From contig NZ_SELQ01000005.1 of assembly GCF_004145405.1 (NCBI RefSeq), forward strand, positions 124,001 through 188,000: a stretch of 64,000 bases of DNA, written 5' to 3'. Shown here one piece after another: positions 28,210 to 35,811 of this stretch; within the stretch, counting starts at the first letter, position 1, and every line of letters starts with the position of its first letter. Below the pieces are notes generated by a model, which saw nothing but the letters and a program-made list of their open reading frames with translations, had not been told where the DNA came from and ran no database searches. The stretch comes from Salipiger sp. IMCC34102 (GTDB taxonomy: Bacteria; Pseudomonadota; Alphaproteobacteria; Rhodobacterales; Rhodobacteraceae). Both the position numbers and the translations under genes were made by a program.

Positions 28210-29017
28210 GGGACAGCTCCCGGCCACGCTCGGCAGCGGCAGTGACGGCGCGGCTGATCAGCTTCGGAAAGCCGGTCTGTTGGTCCATCAGGACCTCCAA
28301 TGCGGCCTGGGTGGTCCCGTTGGGGCTTGTCACGTTGCGGCGCAGCTGGGCGGGGTCCTCGTTTGAGTCTTCCGCCAGCTGCCCGGCCCCGCCGACCGTC
28401 GCCTTGGCAAGCTGCATCGCCACGGCCGGGTCGAGACCCTGTTCCACGCCGGCGGCGGCCAGGGTCTCTATCAGGTGAAAGACGTAAGCCGGCCCCGAGC
28501 CGGAGACGCCGGTCACCGCGTCGATCTGGCCTTCGTCTTCGAGCCGCACGGTCTGCCCGACCGCCGCCATCAGCGTCTCCGCCAAGGCAAGGTGCGCCTC
28601 TGTCGCCGCCGCGTTGCCGACGAGCGCGCTGATCCCGCGACCGATGGCGGCGGGCGTGTTGGGCATCGTGCGCACGATGGGACTTTGAGCGCCGAAAGCC
28701 GCCTCGAACCGCGCGATCGGCGTGCCCGCCGCGACGGAGACGAAAAGCGTGGCACCGCCGCCAAGGGATTGCATCGCGGGCAGGGCTTCTCCCATCATCT
28801 GCGGCTTCACCGCCACCAGGGCGACGGCGGGGGCCTCAGGCAGGCCCGCGTTCACCTGCACCCCGGTCGCGCTCAACCAGTCGCCGGGGGCCGGGTCCAG
28901 CACCCAGACGGAGCTTGCGGGAAGCCCCGCTTTCAGCCAGCCATCCAGCAGGGCAGAGCCCATGCGCCCGCATCCCAGCAGGACCAACCCGCGGTCTGCA
29001 ACTTCTTCCAGATTCAC
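28199..29017 (-). CDS. proC: Pyrroline-5-carboxylate reductase
   Basis: The 272-residue enzyme catalyses the last step of proline synthesis. The N-terminal NAD(P) fold is in LVLLGCGRMGSALLDGWL, and the C-terminal helical dimer domain carries the signature GSGPAYVFHLIE. The start is a GTG at 29017, chosen because ggagg lies exactly 6 bases upstream. It also gives the standard length; the frame extends to 29104 without family sequence. It is the first gene of an operon with csaA and the hydroxyacid dehydrogenase. Confidence 0.94.
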   Translation of the reverse strand: MNLEEVADRGLVLLGCGRMGSALLDGWLKAGLPASSVWVLDPAPGDWLSATGVQVNAGLPEAPAVALVAVKPQMMGEALPAMQSLGGGATLFVSVAAGTPIARFEAAFGAQSPIVRTMPNTPAAIGRGISALVGNAAATEAHLALAETLMAAVGQTVRLEDEGQIDAVTGVSGSGPAYVFHLIETLAAAGVEQGLDPAVAMQLAKATVGGAGQLAEDSNEDPAQLRRNVTSPNGTTQAALEVLMDQQTGFPKLISRAVTAAAERGRELSRDG

Positions 29018-29246
29018 CCTGCACCTCCTTTTCGTCGCACGGGACAGGCTAGGCCGCGCCCTGCCCCGGTTCAACCGATCACGCGGCCCGAACCGGCGCG
29101 CCACGCCTAGGCTTCACCTGGCAAGTAAACTCACGTCACAACCGCCCCGAAGGCGCACCACCTGCAGCAAGGCGAGCCATTGCGCACGGGCCCGCGCTAT
29201 GGCCTGCGACGCGCGACAGGCGCGGCGCAAAACTTCGTGGTCCAAC

Positions 29247-29759
29247 TCAGGCGCGGCCCACGGTTTCCGCCATGGCGATCTTGAGCGCCTCCTCGGGCGA
29301 ACGTTCGGCCCAGGTGACGAGTTGGAGGACGGGATAGTAACGCTCGCAGGCGGTGACGGCGGTGTGGATCATCGTGTCGATCTGCTCTGGCGTGGCGACC
29401 TGATCGCCGGCCAGCACCAGCCCGTAGCGATAGACCATCATCCGCTGATCGTTCCACCAGGTGAAGTTGCCGCCCCACCCGTGATCGTTGATCGCATTGA
29501 GCGCCTCATAGAGCGCACCCAGACGTTTCTCGGGCGGTTCCATCTCGAAGGTGCAGATCAGCTGCAGCGTCTCGTCCATGTCCGACCAGGCGAGGGTCAG
29601 CGCGTAGTTGCGCCATTGTCCTTCCACCGCCATGGCGATGCGGTCGTCATGGGTCCGGTCGAATTCCCAGGCGTGATGCTCGGCCAGGTGTTCGACCAGG
29701 TCGATCGGATGGACTTCGTCGAAGTCCGCGAAGCTTTCTGCAAATGCCACGGTGTTCAC
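29247..29759 (-). CDS. YbjN-domain protein
   Basis: The 170-residue (GTG at 29759) cytosolic protein has the YbjN / type III chaperone-like fold as recognised from HPIDLVEHLAEHHAWEF, ICTFEMEPPEKRL and MVYRYGLVLAG. In Rhodobacteraceae this gene is regularly found just upstream of proC, as here. Function is unknown; E. coli YbjN is a stress-sensitivity regulator. No ATG lies near the conserved start: a further GTG at 29750 and the ATG at 29783 are alternatives. Confidence 0.8.
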   Translation of the reverse strand: MNTVAFAESFADFDEVHPIDLVEHLAEHHAWEFDRTHDDRIAMAVEGQWRNYALTLAWSDMDETLQLICTFEMEPPEKRLGALYEALNAINDHGWGGNFTWWNDQRMMVYRYGLVLAGDQVATPEQIDTMIHTAVTACERYYPVLQLVTWAERSPEEALKIAMAETVGRA

Positions 29760-29811
29760 CCTTCTGCGGGGCCCAGGGTACATGCCCGGCCCTCTTTGTT
29801 GACTGCTCTAG

Positions 29812-29830
29812 AACGGGTATTGTTCCCGTT
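29812..29830. promoter_or_regulatory. Inverted repeat in the ybjN-like/M42 divergent gap
   Basis: AACGGG (29812-29817) and CCCGTT (29825-29830) are inverted around a 7-base AT-rich core. The divergent gap (29760-30013) is the only place for both promoters, so this may be an operator; the evidence is weak. Confidence 0.25.
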
Positions 29831-30013
29831 ACGTCCTCACCACATATCGTGGCGGCAGGGGGAGTCCCTGTAAAGCAAAAAAGGACCGCCCTGAACGGGT
29901 TGTCCACAGCTTTCGTGCGCCATCCGCGCCTTTTGGCCTATGGCGGCCCACCTTGCGGCGCCGCGCGCCAGGGCCTAGCGTGCGGCCGAATTCTCCCAAA
30001 GAGGCCCTGCCCC

Positions 30014-31045
30014 ATGAATATCGACCTTCTGCGCCGGCTGTGCGAAACCCCCGGCGTTCCCGGCCGCGAGGACCGGGTCCGCGCCCTGATCGAGACCGAG
30101 ATCGAGGGTCTGTTCGACCACGTCGAGACAGACCCGATGGGCAGCCTGCTGTGCCGCCGGGACGCGACCGCCGAGGATGCCCCGCGGATCATGCTTTTGT
30201 GCCACATGGACGAGATCGGCTTTCTCGTCAGCCATATCGACGAGGACGGCTTCCTTTACGTCCAGCCCGTGGGTGGCTTCGATCCGCGCAACCTCTTTTC
30301 GCGCCGCGTGCTGGTCTGCACGGACGACGGTGATCTCAAGGGCGTGATGAACCCCGGGGGCAAGCCCGTGCACATCTCCTCCCAGGAGGATCGCAAGAAG
30401 GTGCCCGAGATCGCCGAGTTCTTCATCGACACCGGGCTCGGCAAGGCCGTGAAGGACCGCGTCCAGATCGGCGACTACGTGGTGATGGACGAGCCCCTGC
30501 TGGAGATGGGCGACAAGATCGTCTCCAAGGCGCTCGACAACCGCGTCGCCTGCTGGCTCGGGATCGAGGCGATCCGGGCGCTCGGCGACAAGGGCCGCGG
30601 GGCGGAGATTCACGTGGCCTTCACCAGCCAGGAAGAGGTCGGGCTGCGCGGGGCGAAGACGGCCGCCTATCGCGTCCGCCCCGACATCGGGATCGGCATC
30701 GACACCACCCTGTCGGTCGACACGCCCGGCGTGGCCAAGCATCTTGCGACGACCCGGCAGGGCGAGGGCTTCGGACTGCACGTGCGCGACAGTTCCTTCA
30801 TCGCGGACACGCGGTTGGTTAAGGACTTCGCCGCCCTGGCCGACCGCGAGGGCATTCCCTACCAGCGCACGATGCTGGCCGCCGGCGGACAGGACGGGGC
30901 GGCCGCGCAACAGGCTGCCGCGGGCGCGCGCGCGATCGGGATCGTGGTCGGCACGCGCTACATCCACACGGTGACAGAGATGATCCATCGCGGCGACCTG
31001 GAGGCGGCCCGCAAGATCCTGACGGCCTATCTCTCGGAGTTCTGA
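30014..31045 (+). CDS. M42-family aminopeptidase
   Basis: The 343-residue M42 (PepA-like, tetrahedral aminopeptidase / FrvX type) metallopeptidase shows the binuclear metal site: CHMDEIGF (His), KALDNRVA (bridging Asp), TSQEEVGLRGA (catalytic Glu and ligand), GIDTT (Asp) and IHTVTEM (His). These cytosolic dodecamers trim oligopeptides. The ATG at 30014 gives the family start MNIDLLRRLCETPG; the upstream open frame is not conserved. Confidence 0.92.
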   Translation: MNIDLLRRLCETPGVPGREDRVRALIETEIEGLFDHVETDPMGSLLCRRDATAEDAPRIMLLCHMDEIGFLVSHIDEDGFLYVQPVGGFDPRNLFSRRVLVCTDDGDLKGVMNPGGKPVHISSQEDRKKVPEIAEFFIDTGLGKAVKDRVQIGDYVVMDEPLLEMGDKIVSKALDNRVACWLGIEAIRALGDKGRGAEIHVAFTSQEEVGLRGAKTAAYRVRPDIGIGIDTTLSVDTPGVAKHLATTRQGEGFGLHVRDSSFIADTRLVKDFAALADREGIPYQRTMLAAGGQDGAAAQQAAAGARAIGIVVGTRYIHTVTEMIHRGDLEAARKILTAYLSEF

Positions 31046-31151
31046 TCGGCTCGCGCCTCTCCCCGACCGGCGCCGTAAAGCGATCGACCGGGGGAAGGCC
31101 TACCGGAACATGCGCGCCTGATCGTTCAGAGATCGGAACGCGAGAACGCAA

Positions 31152-31184
31152 AAGCCCCCCGCGCAGGTGATGCGCGGGGGGCTT
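31152..31184 (-). terminator. Terminator after the fasciclin gene
   Basis: AAGCCCCCCGCGCA (31152-31165) and TGCGCGGGGGGCTT (31171-31184) pair perfectly over 14 bp with a 5-base loop. On the minus strand it is followed by TTTT, so it best serves the fasciclin gene. It may also stop the M42 transcript. Confidence 0.85.
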
Positions 31185-31234
31185 CGTTGTTCACCGGGGC
31201 CCGTGGGGGTGCGGACCGCCTGCGAAGATCGTGA

Positions 31235-31849
31235 TTACATGTCGGTTTCGGCTTCCGCGTCGGCGTCCATGTCAGCTTCCATGTCGGCTTCGGCCATCTC
31301 GGGCAGCAGCACCGTGTCGATCACGTGCACGACACCGTTCGACTGCATGACGTCGGCCTGGATCACGGTCGCCACCTGGCCGCGCTCGTCGGTCAGCGTG
31401 ATGGTCTCGCCGTCCTGCATCGCGGTCAGCGTGCAACCACCGACGGTCTCGACCGGGTGCTCGCCGTTGTCGTCGGCGATCATGCCGGCGATGGCGGTCG
31501 AGTCAGCGTTCGCCGCCACGACGTGGCAGGTCAGGATCTCGGCCAGCTGGGCTTGGGCTTCGGGGGCCATAAGCGCCTCGAGCTGGGCGGGGTCCAGCGC
31601 CTCGAAGGCTTCGTTGGTGGGGGCGAACACGGTGAAGGGGCCTTCGCCGGACAGCGTCTCGACCAGGCCGGCAGCCTCGACGGCAGCGACGAGCGTGGTC
31701 AGGTTGTCGGCGTTGGACGCGTTCTCGACGATGGTCATGTCGGGCATCATCTCGGCGCCACCGACCATCGGGTTGTCTTGTGCGAAAGCCGCACCGGTGG
31801 ACAGGGCCAGAACGGCGGCGGCGGCGGTCATGTTGGACTTGAAGTTCAT
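31235..31849 (-). CDS. Secreted fasciclin-domain protein with acidic repeat tail
   Basis: The protein has 204 residues. MNFKSNMTAAAAVLALSTGA ending AFAQ is a Sec signal. The FAS1 domain (about 35-180) contains GPFTVFAPTNEAFEAL and VVHVIDTVLLP, its two usual motifs. The C-terminus is a short acidic repeat of Glu/Asp-Ala-Asp-Met type. Fasciclin domains mediate adhesion and surface contact. The ATG at 31849 follows aagga. It is monocistronic with its own terminator. Confidence 0.9.
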   Translation of the reverse strand: MNFKSNMTAAAAVLALSTGAAFAQDNPMVGGAEMMPDMTIVENASNADNLTTLVAAVEAAGLVETLSGEGPFTVFAPTNEAFEALDPAQLEALMAPEAQAQLAEILTCHVVAANADSTAIAGMIADDNGEHPVETVGGCTLTAMQDGETITLTDERGQVATVIQADVMQSNGVVHVIDTVLLPEMAEADMEADMDADAEAETDM

Positions 31850-32008
31850 TACTATTTCCTTTTCTTCGGGGCGGTCATTTCCGCCTTGCGATGACCCAGA
31901 AACGTCGCCCCCGTCCAACAGGTTTCGTTACGTTAACCTTAATGCGTTCACAAACACGTCAGGGCGCAAAGGGCGAGGCGCGATTTGGTAGCCCTCCGAA
32001 GGCTTGCG

Positions 32009-32710
32009 TCATCCCGTGCGCGCGTCCAGCCAGTCGAAAAGATCCGCGATCGTGTCCAGGACGACGTCCGCCATGGGGGTCAGTTCCGCGCGCGGCGCAG
32101 GCCCCGTCAGGACACCGACACAGACCATCCCCGCCGCGCGTCCCGCTTCAAGATCATGCGTGCTGTCACCGATCATGGCACAGGCCCCGGGCGCGAGGCC
32201 CGTCCGATCGAGGAAGGCCAGCAGCTGCCCCGGTCCCGGCTTGTGGCCGTGGCCGCTGTCGGCCCCCGCTATGAAGTCGAACCGGTCGGTAATACCCTCC
32301 GCCTGCAGATGGGCGCGGGCCGGCGCCTCGGCGTCGTTGGTGGCAAGGCCGAGCGTCAGCCCCCGGGCGCGCAAGTGGTCCAGAAGGCGCGGCAGATCGG
32401 CCGCCGGGCGCTGGGGCACCTCGGCCGCCTGAGCGTTCATGCGGGCGATCAGCGCGGCGCGGTCGGTGGCACCGGTGATCGCCATGATGCGATCGGCCAC
32501 GGTGTGCACGGGTTCGGCGATGACCACGCTGCCGGGGCGGAACCGCTCGGTCGCGGCGTCGAAGCCCAGGGCCTCTGCCAGGCGGTGCGCCATTCCCGGG
32601 TCGCCGTTCGATTCGCGGACCAGCATCCGGCGGGTCCAGGCGCCCCAGGTCGCGTTGAAATCGAACAGCGTGCCGTCCTTGTCGAAAACCAGGCCTGCCA
32701 GGTCCGTCAT
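32009..32710 (-). CDS. HAD-family phosphatase (phosphoglycolate phosphatase-like)
   Basis: The 233-residue HAD hydrolase has motif I VFDKDGTLFDF, a helical cap, motif II LATND, a lysine in GHGHKPG and motif IV IGDSTHDLEA. It resembles Gph-type phosphatases; the specific substrate is unknown. Its ATG (32710) overlaps the DUF3572 stop, so they are coupled. Confidence 0.88.
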   Translation of the reverse strand: MTDLAGLVFDKDGTLFDFNATWGAWTRRMLVRESNGDPGMAHRLAEALGFDAATERFRPGSVVIAEPVHTVADRIMAITGATDRAALIARMNAQAAEVPQRPAADLPRLLDHLRARGLTLGLATNDAEAPARAHLQAEGITDRFDFIAGADSGHGHKPGPGQLLAFLDRTGLAPGACAMIGDSTHDLEAGRAAGMVCVGVLTGPAPRAELTPMADVVLDTIADLFDWLDARTG

Positions 32711-33000
32711 GTCCAATGCGTTTCCTGCGCGCCCGGCAGCGCGTAACGCGCCTGCATCGGCGCATCGTAGGGCCAGCCGTGCGCATCGCAGAAGGCGATC
32801 ACCGTCTCGTCCCGCTGGCACAGGAAATCCAGGACCGAGGCCAGGAACACCGGGTCGCGCGCACCGCGCCGCAGATCCTGCGCATCGAGGCCGTTGGCCC
32901 CCATGAAGTCCGCGCCAAGATCCGGGTCGGAGGCCACGTGCCCCAAGGCTTGCAAGGCCAGTGTCTCGGCCCGGTCTGGCGTCATCTCGAAGCCGCCCAT
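32707..33000 (-). CDS. DUF3572 family protein
   Basis: The 97-residue small alpha-helical protein has ETLALQALGHVASDP, FMGANGLDAQDLR and VLDFLCQRDETVIAFC, matching the alphaproteobacterial DUF3572 family. Function is unknown. It is divergent from the PleD-like gene across an AT-rich gap of about 75 bases. Ends in an ATGA overlap with the HAD phosphatase. Confidence 0.85.
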   Translation of the reverse strand: MGGFEMTPDRAETLALQALGHVASDPDLGADFMGANGLDAQDLRRGARDPVFLASVLDFLCQRDETVIAFCDAHGWPYDAPMQARYALPGAQETHWT

Positions 33001-33075
33001 GCGTGTGAACCTTTTTTTAAGTTATGTGGGTCAACTCTTAAAAATATAGGGAAACAAATAGTGAAGGGCCACGCC
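33001..33075. promoter_or_regulatory. AT-rich divergent control region (DUF3572 / PleD-like)
   Basis: This is the most AT-rich stretch in the window (cctttttttaag and cttaaaaatatagg). It separates two divergent starts. TATAGG at 33045-33050 could be a -10 for the PleD-like gene, but no clear -35 is visible. No paired CtrA-type TTAA-N7-TTAA box is present. Confidence 0.4.
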
Positions 33076-34473
33076 ATGCCCAGCAGAATTCTGATCATCG
33101 ACGAAGTCCATTCACGCCGTACGATCCTGCGGGTGAAGCTTCTGACCGCCCGCTACGACGTCGATGCCGTCGACAGCTGCAAGGAAGCCTATGACCTGAT
33201 GGACAAACGGCGGCCCGATCTGATCATCCTCGCCTCATCCGCCAACACAGCGGATTACGAGGATCTGTGCACCTCGGTGCGCAAGAAGGCTGCGACGCGC
33301 AGCCTGCCGATCCTGATGCTGGGCGGGCCGGACACCAGCGTCGCGCGGTTCACGGCCCTCGACCTGGGGGCGGAGGACGTGATCCCCGATCCGGTCCCGG
33401 AAGCGCTGATGATGTCGCGCATCCGCAGCCTGCTGCGCCGCGCGACGGTCATGCGCGATCTCGATCTGCAGGCCGATACGCTGCGGTTCATGGGATTCCA
33501 CGAAAGCCGCCGGGCGCGGTTCGCCCCCGCCTGCGTCCTTCTGCAAAGCGACCGTGGCGACGTGGCGACGACATTGGCCGCGACACTGCAGGCGGGACTG
33601 GGACAGCGCGTGCGCTGCGTGCCGCTGTTCTTCGTCGCCGACGACGATCCGGCGTGCCCGGCCCCCGATCTGGTGGTGCTGGATGCCACGCAAGGCGCGC
33701 TGGATCGCCAGCAGCTTTCGGCCCGGCTGGCGGATCTGCGGGCGCGCGAACGTTCGCGCGGGGCGGCGACGCTGGTCCTGTTGTCCGCGGAATCGCAGGA
33801 TCTCGCCGCACTCGCCTTCGACCTGGGCGCCTACGACGTCATCGTGGGGCAGACCGATCAGCAGGAACTGGGCCACCGCGCCCGCCGCCTGCTCGAGGTG
33901 AAGGACATGCACGACCGGCTGACGAAACAGGTGAACCGCAACCTGGCGGAAGCCGGGCGCGACACGCTGACCGGCTTGTCGAACCGACGCACGGCGATGG
34001 CCCACCTGGAACGGATCGCCGAACGCGCGCAGGACAGCGGGATGGACTACGCGGTCATCCTGGCCGACATCGACCATTTCAAATCCGTCAACGACCGTCA
34101 CGGCCATGCCGCGGGCGACCAGGTCCTGCGGGCCGTGGCGGAGCGCCTGGTCGCCGCCGCGCGGCCCGACGACCTGGTCGCCCGCGTCGGGGGGGAGGAG
34201 TTTCTGATCGCCCTGCCCGACACCACGGTGGAGGAGGCGCTGGAGATCGCGGGCCGGATGCGGCGGCGGATCGGCGACAGCCCCTTCGCCGTCAGCGGGG
34301 CCGATACAAAGATCGCGGTGACGATCTCGATGGGCGTGACCGTCGACCGACGCGACGCGCTATCGGGCTGCGTCTTCGATGCGCTTTTCGAGAAAGCGGA
34401 TGCCGCCCTCTATCGCTCGAAGTCCGATGGGCGCGATACCGTGTCCTTGGCCGATCAGATCGCGGCGGCCTGA
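33076..34473 (+). CDS. PleD-like diguanylate cyclase with degenerate receiver domains
   Basis: The 465-residue protein has the PleD order: receiver (about 1-120), second receiver-like domain (about 150-280) and a GGDEF domain (about 295-460). The cyclase site is GGEEF (372-376). The product-inhibition RxxD site is intact (Arg363-Asp366). In the first receiver the acidic pair Asp-Glu is kept, but the phosphoacceptor position reads Ala (LIILASSAN), the Thr/Ser is Gly (LMLGG) and the switch lysine is Asp (VIPDPVP). It should make c-di-GMP without normal phospho-activation. The ATG at 33076 follows gaaggg; a GTG at 33061 is possible. No divK is adjacent. Confidence 0.88.
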   Translation: MPSRILIIDEVHSRRTILRVKLLTARYDVDAVDSCKEAYDLMDKRRPDLIILASSANTADYEDLCTSVRKKAATRSLPILMLGGPDTSVARFTALDLGAEDVIPDPVPEALMMSRIRSLLRRATVMRDLDLQADTLRFMGFHESRRARFAPACVLLQSDRGDVATTLAATLQAGLGQRVRCVPLFFVADDDPACPAPDLVVLDATQGALDRQQLSARLADLRARERSRGAATLVLLSAESQDLAALAFDLGAYDVIVGQTDQQELGHRARRLLEVKDMHDRLTKQVNRNLAEAGRDTLTGLSNRRTAMAHLERIAERAQDSGMDYAVILADIDHFKSVNDRHGHAAGDQVLRAVAERLVAAARPDDLVARVGGEEFLIALPDTTVEEALEIAGRMRRRIGDSPFAVSGADTKIAVTISMGVTVDRRDALSGCVFDALFEKADAALYRSKSDGRDTVSLADQIAAA

Positions 34474-34742
34474 CCTGTCGCACCCCGGTCGTCATGGTTC
34501 GGAATGCGAAAAGGATGCCGGCCGGACCGATCGACAAAGACGACGGCTGCGACCCGGGTTCTTCGGGACAACCGGGGCGAGATTGTCGCTCCACGGCACC
34601 GCATCGCAACTGCGGGCGATCCGGTCCGGCAGGCGACATCGCTTCGAACGGTCGCGGGGGGCGCCGCGTCGTTTTCGATTGCGACAGGCGGCGGGGGCAG
34701 GCAGACTCGGCGCATCCCGGATCCAGACCCAAGGCCAGCTCC

Positions 34743-35138
34743 ATGTCGCAGACGCCCCCCCGCATCCCCGTCGCGGACCGCGAGATGAAACCGGCCATGC
34801 TGCGCGGCTTCCGGCGCCGCTGCCCGAATTGCGGCGAGGGCCGGATGTTCGACGGCTATCTTCATGTCACGCCGGAATGCAGCGCCTGCGGGACCGACCT
34901 GTCGCAGCACCGCGCCGACGACGGTCCGGCCTATCTGACCATCCTGGTGGTGGGCCACCTGCTGGCCCCCCTGATGATCTGGGTCTTCACCGAATTCCGC
35001 CCCGGGGCCGTCACGCTGGCGGTGATCTTCACCGTCTCGACGGTGCTTTTGTCGCTCTACCTTCTTCCACGACTGAAGGGCCTCGTGGTCGGCATCCAGT
35101 GGTCGAAGGGCATGTATGGTTTCGGCCGCCCCGACTGA
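34743..35138 (+). CDS. DUF983 zinc-ribbon membrane protein
   Basis: The 131-residue protein has an N-terminal zinc ribbon (Cys27/Cys30 in RCPNCGEG and Cys46/Cys49 in ECSACGTD) followed by two membrane segments. It ends IQWSKGMYGFG, the DUF983 hallmark. Function is unknown. The Nudix gene starts inside its last codons. A 269-base gap with no convincing gene precedes it. Confidence 0.88.
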   Translation: MSQTPPRIPVADREMKPAMLRGFRRRCPNCGEGRMFDGYLHVTPECSACGTDLSQHRADDGPAYLTILVVGHLLAPLMIWVFTEFRPGAVTLAVIFTVSTVLLSLYLLPRLKGLVVGIQWSKGMYGFGRPD

Positions 35139-35805
35139 CCCCGCCATCCGCGATGCCGCCACGGTGATCGTGATCCGGCGCGATCCGGACCCCGCGGTCC
35201 TGATGGGCCAGCGCGGCGCGGCTGCGGTCTTCATGCCCGACAAGTTCGTCTTTCCCGGTGGCCGGGTCGAGGACTGCGACGCGGGCCTGCCCGGCCCCGC
35301 CTTGCCCGACGCCCAAACGAAGGCATTGTCGAACGAAAGCCTCCGCCCGCCCCGCGACCTTGCCTGCGCCGCGATCCGCGAGCTTTACGAGGAAACCGGC
35401 CAGATCCTGGGCACACCCGCGCCGTGGCCCGATGCACCGCCTCCCTGGCAGGCCTTTGCCGCGACGGGCCACCATCCGGACCCGCAGACCCTGCGCTACT
35501 TCTTCCGGGCCGTCACGCCGCAGGGGCGTCCACGCCGGTTCGACGCTCGCTTCTTTCTGGCCGAGGCCGAAGACCTGGCAAGCGATCCCGACGATTTCGC
35601 CACCGCCGACGGAGAGCTGTCGCACCTGCGCTGGATCCCGCTTCCCTCCGTCCGGGACCTCGATCTGCCGTTCATCACGCAAGTGGCGCTGAGGGAACTG
35701 ATCGCCCACCTGGCCGACCCGCAGGCGCCGCTCAGCATCCCCTACTTCCGCAACGACGACGAACGGCACCTCGTCACCCGGTTGGGCGGCAAAAGCCCGA
35801 TCTAG
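35116..35805 (+). CDS. Nudix hydrolase with split Nudix box (NUDT19-like)
   Basis: The 229-residue protein has the Nudix helix REL-x-EE-x-G as RELYEETGQI. The leading Gly part is KFVFPGGRVED, with about 25 residues inserted between it and the Arg-Glu helix. NUDT19/RP2-type CoA-diphosphohydrolases carry an insertion of this kind, so acyl-CoA or CoA cleavage is one possibility. The start overlaps DUF983 by 23 bases; the two are adjacent in many alphaproteobacteria. Confidence 0.85.
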   Translation: MVSAAPTDPAIRDAATVIVIRRDPDPAVLMGQRGAAAVFMPDKFVFPGGRVEDCDAGLPGPALPDAQTKALSNESLRPPRDLACAAIRELYEETGQILGTPAPWPDAPPPWQAFAATGHHPDPQTLRYFFRAVTPQGRPRRFDARFFLAEAEDLASDPDDFATADGELSHLRWIPLPSVRDLDLPFITQVALRELIAHLADPQAPLSIPYFRNDDERHLVTRLGGKSPI

Positions 35806-35811
35806 AATACC

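Noticed and set aside
33001-33075. A paired CtrA-type box in the AT-rich gap
   Set aside because: The two TTAA elements are 17 bases apart, not the 7 expected.
34474-34742. A gene in the gap between the PleD-like and DUF983 genes, for example rpmG (L33), which can follow pleD in other alphaproteobacteria
   Set aside because: No L33-like sequence is present in any frame and no convincing ribosome site exists. The 34504-34788 frame overlaps DUF983 and looks random.
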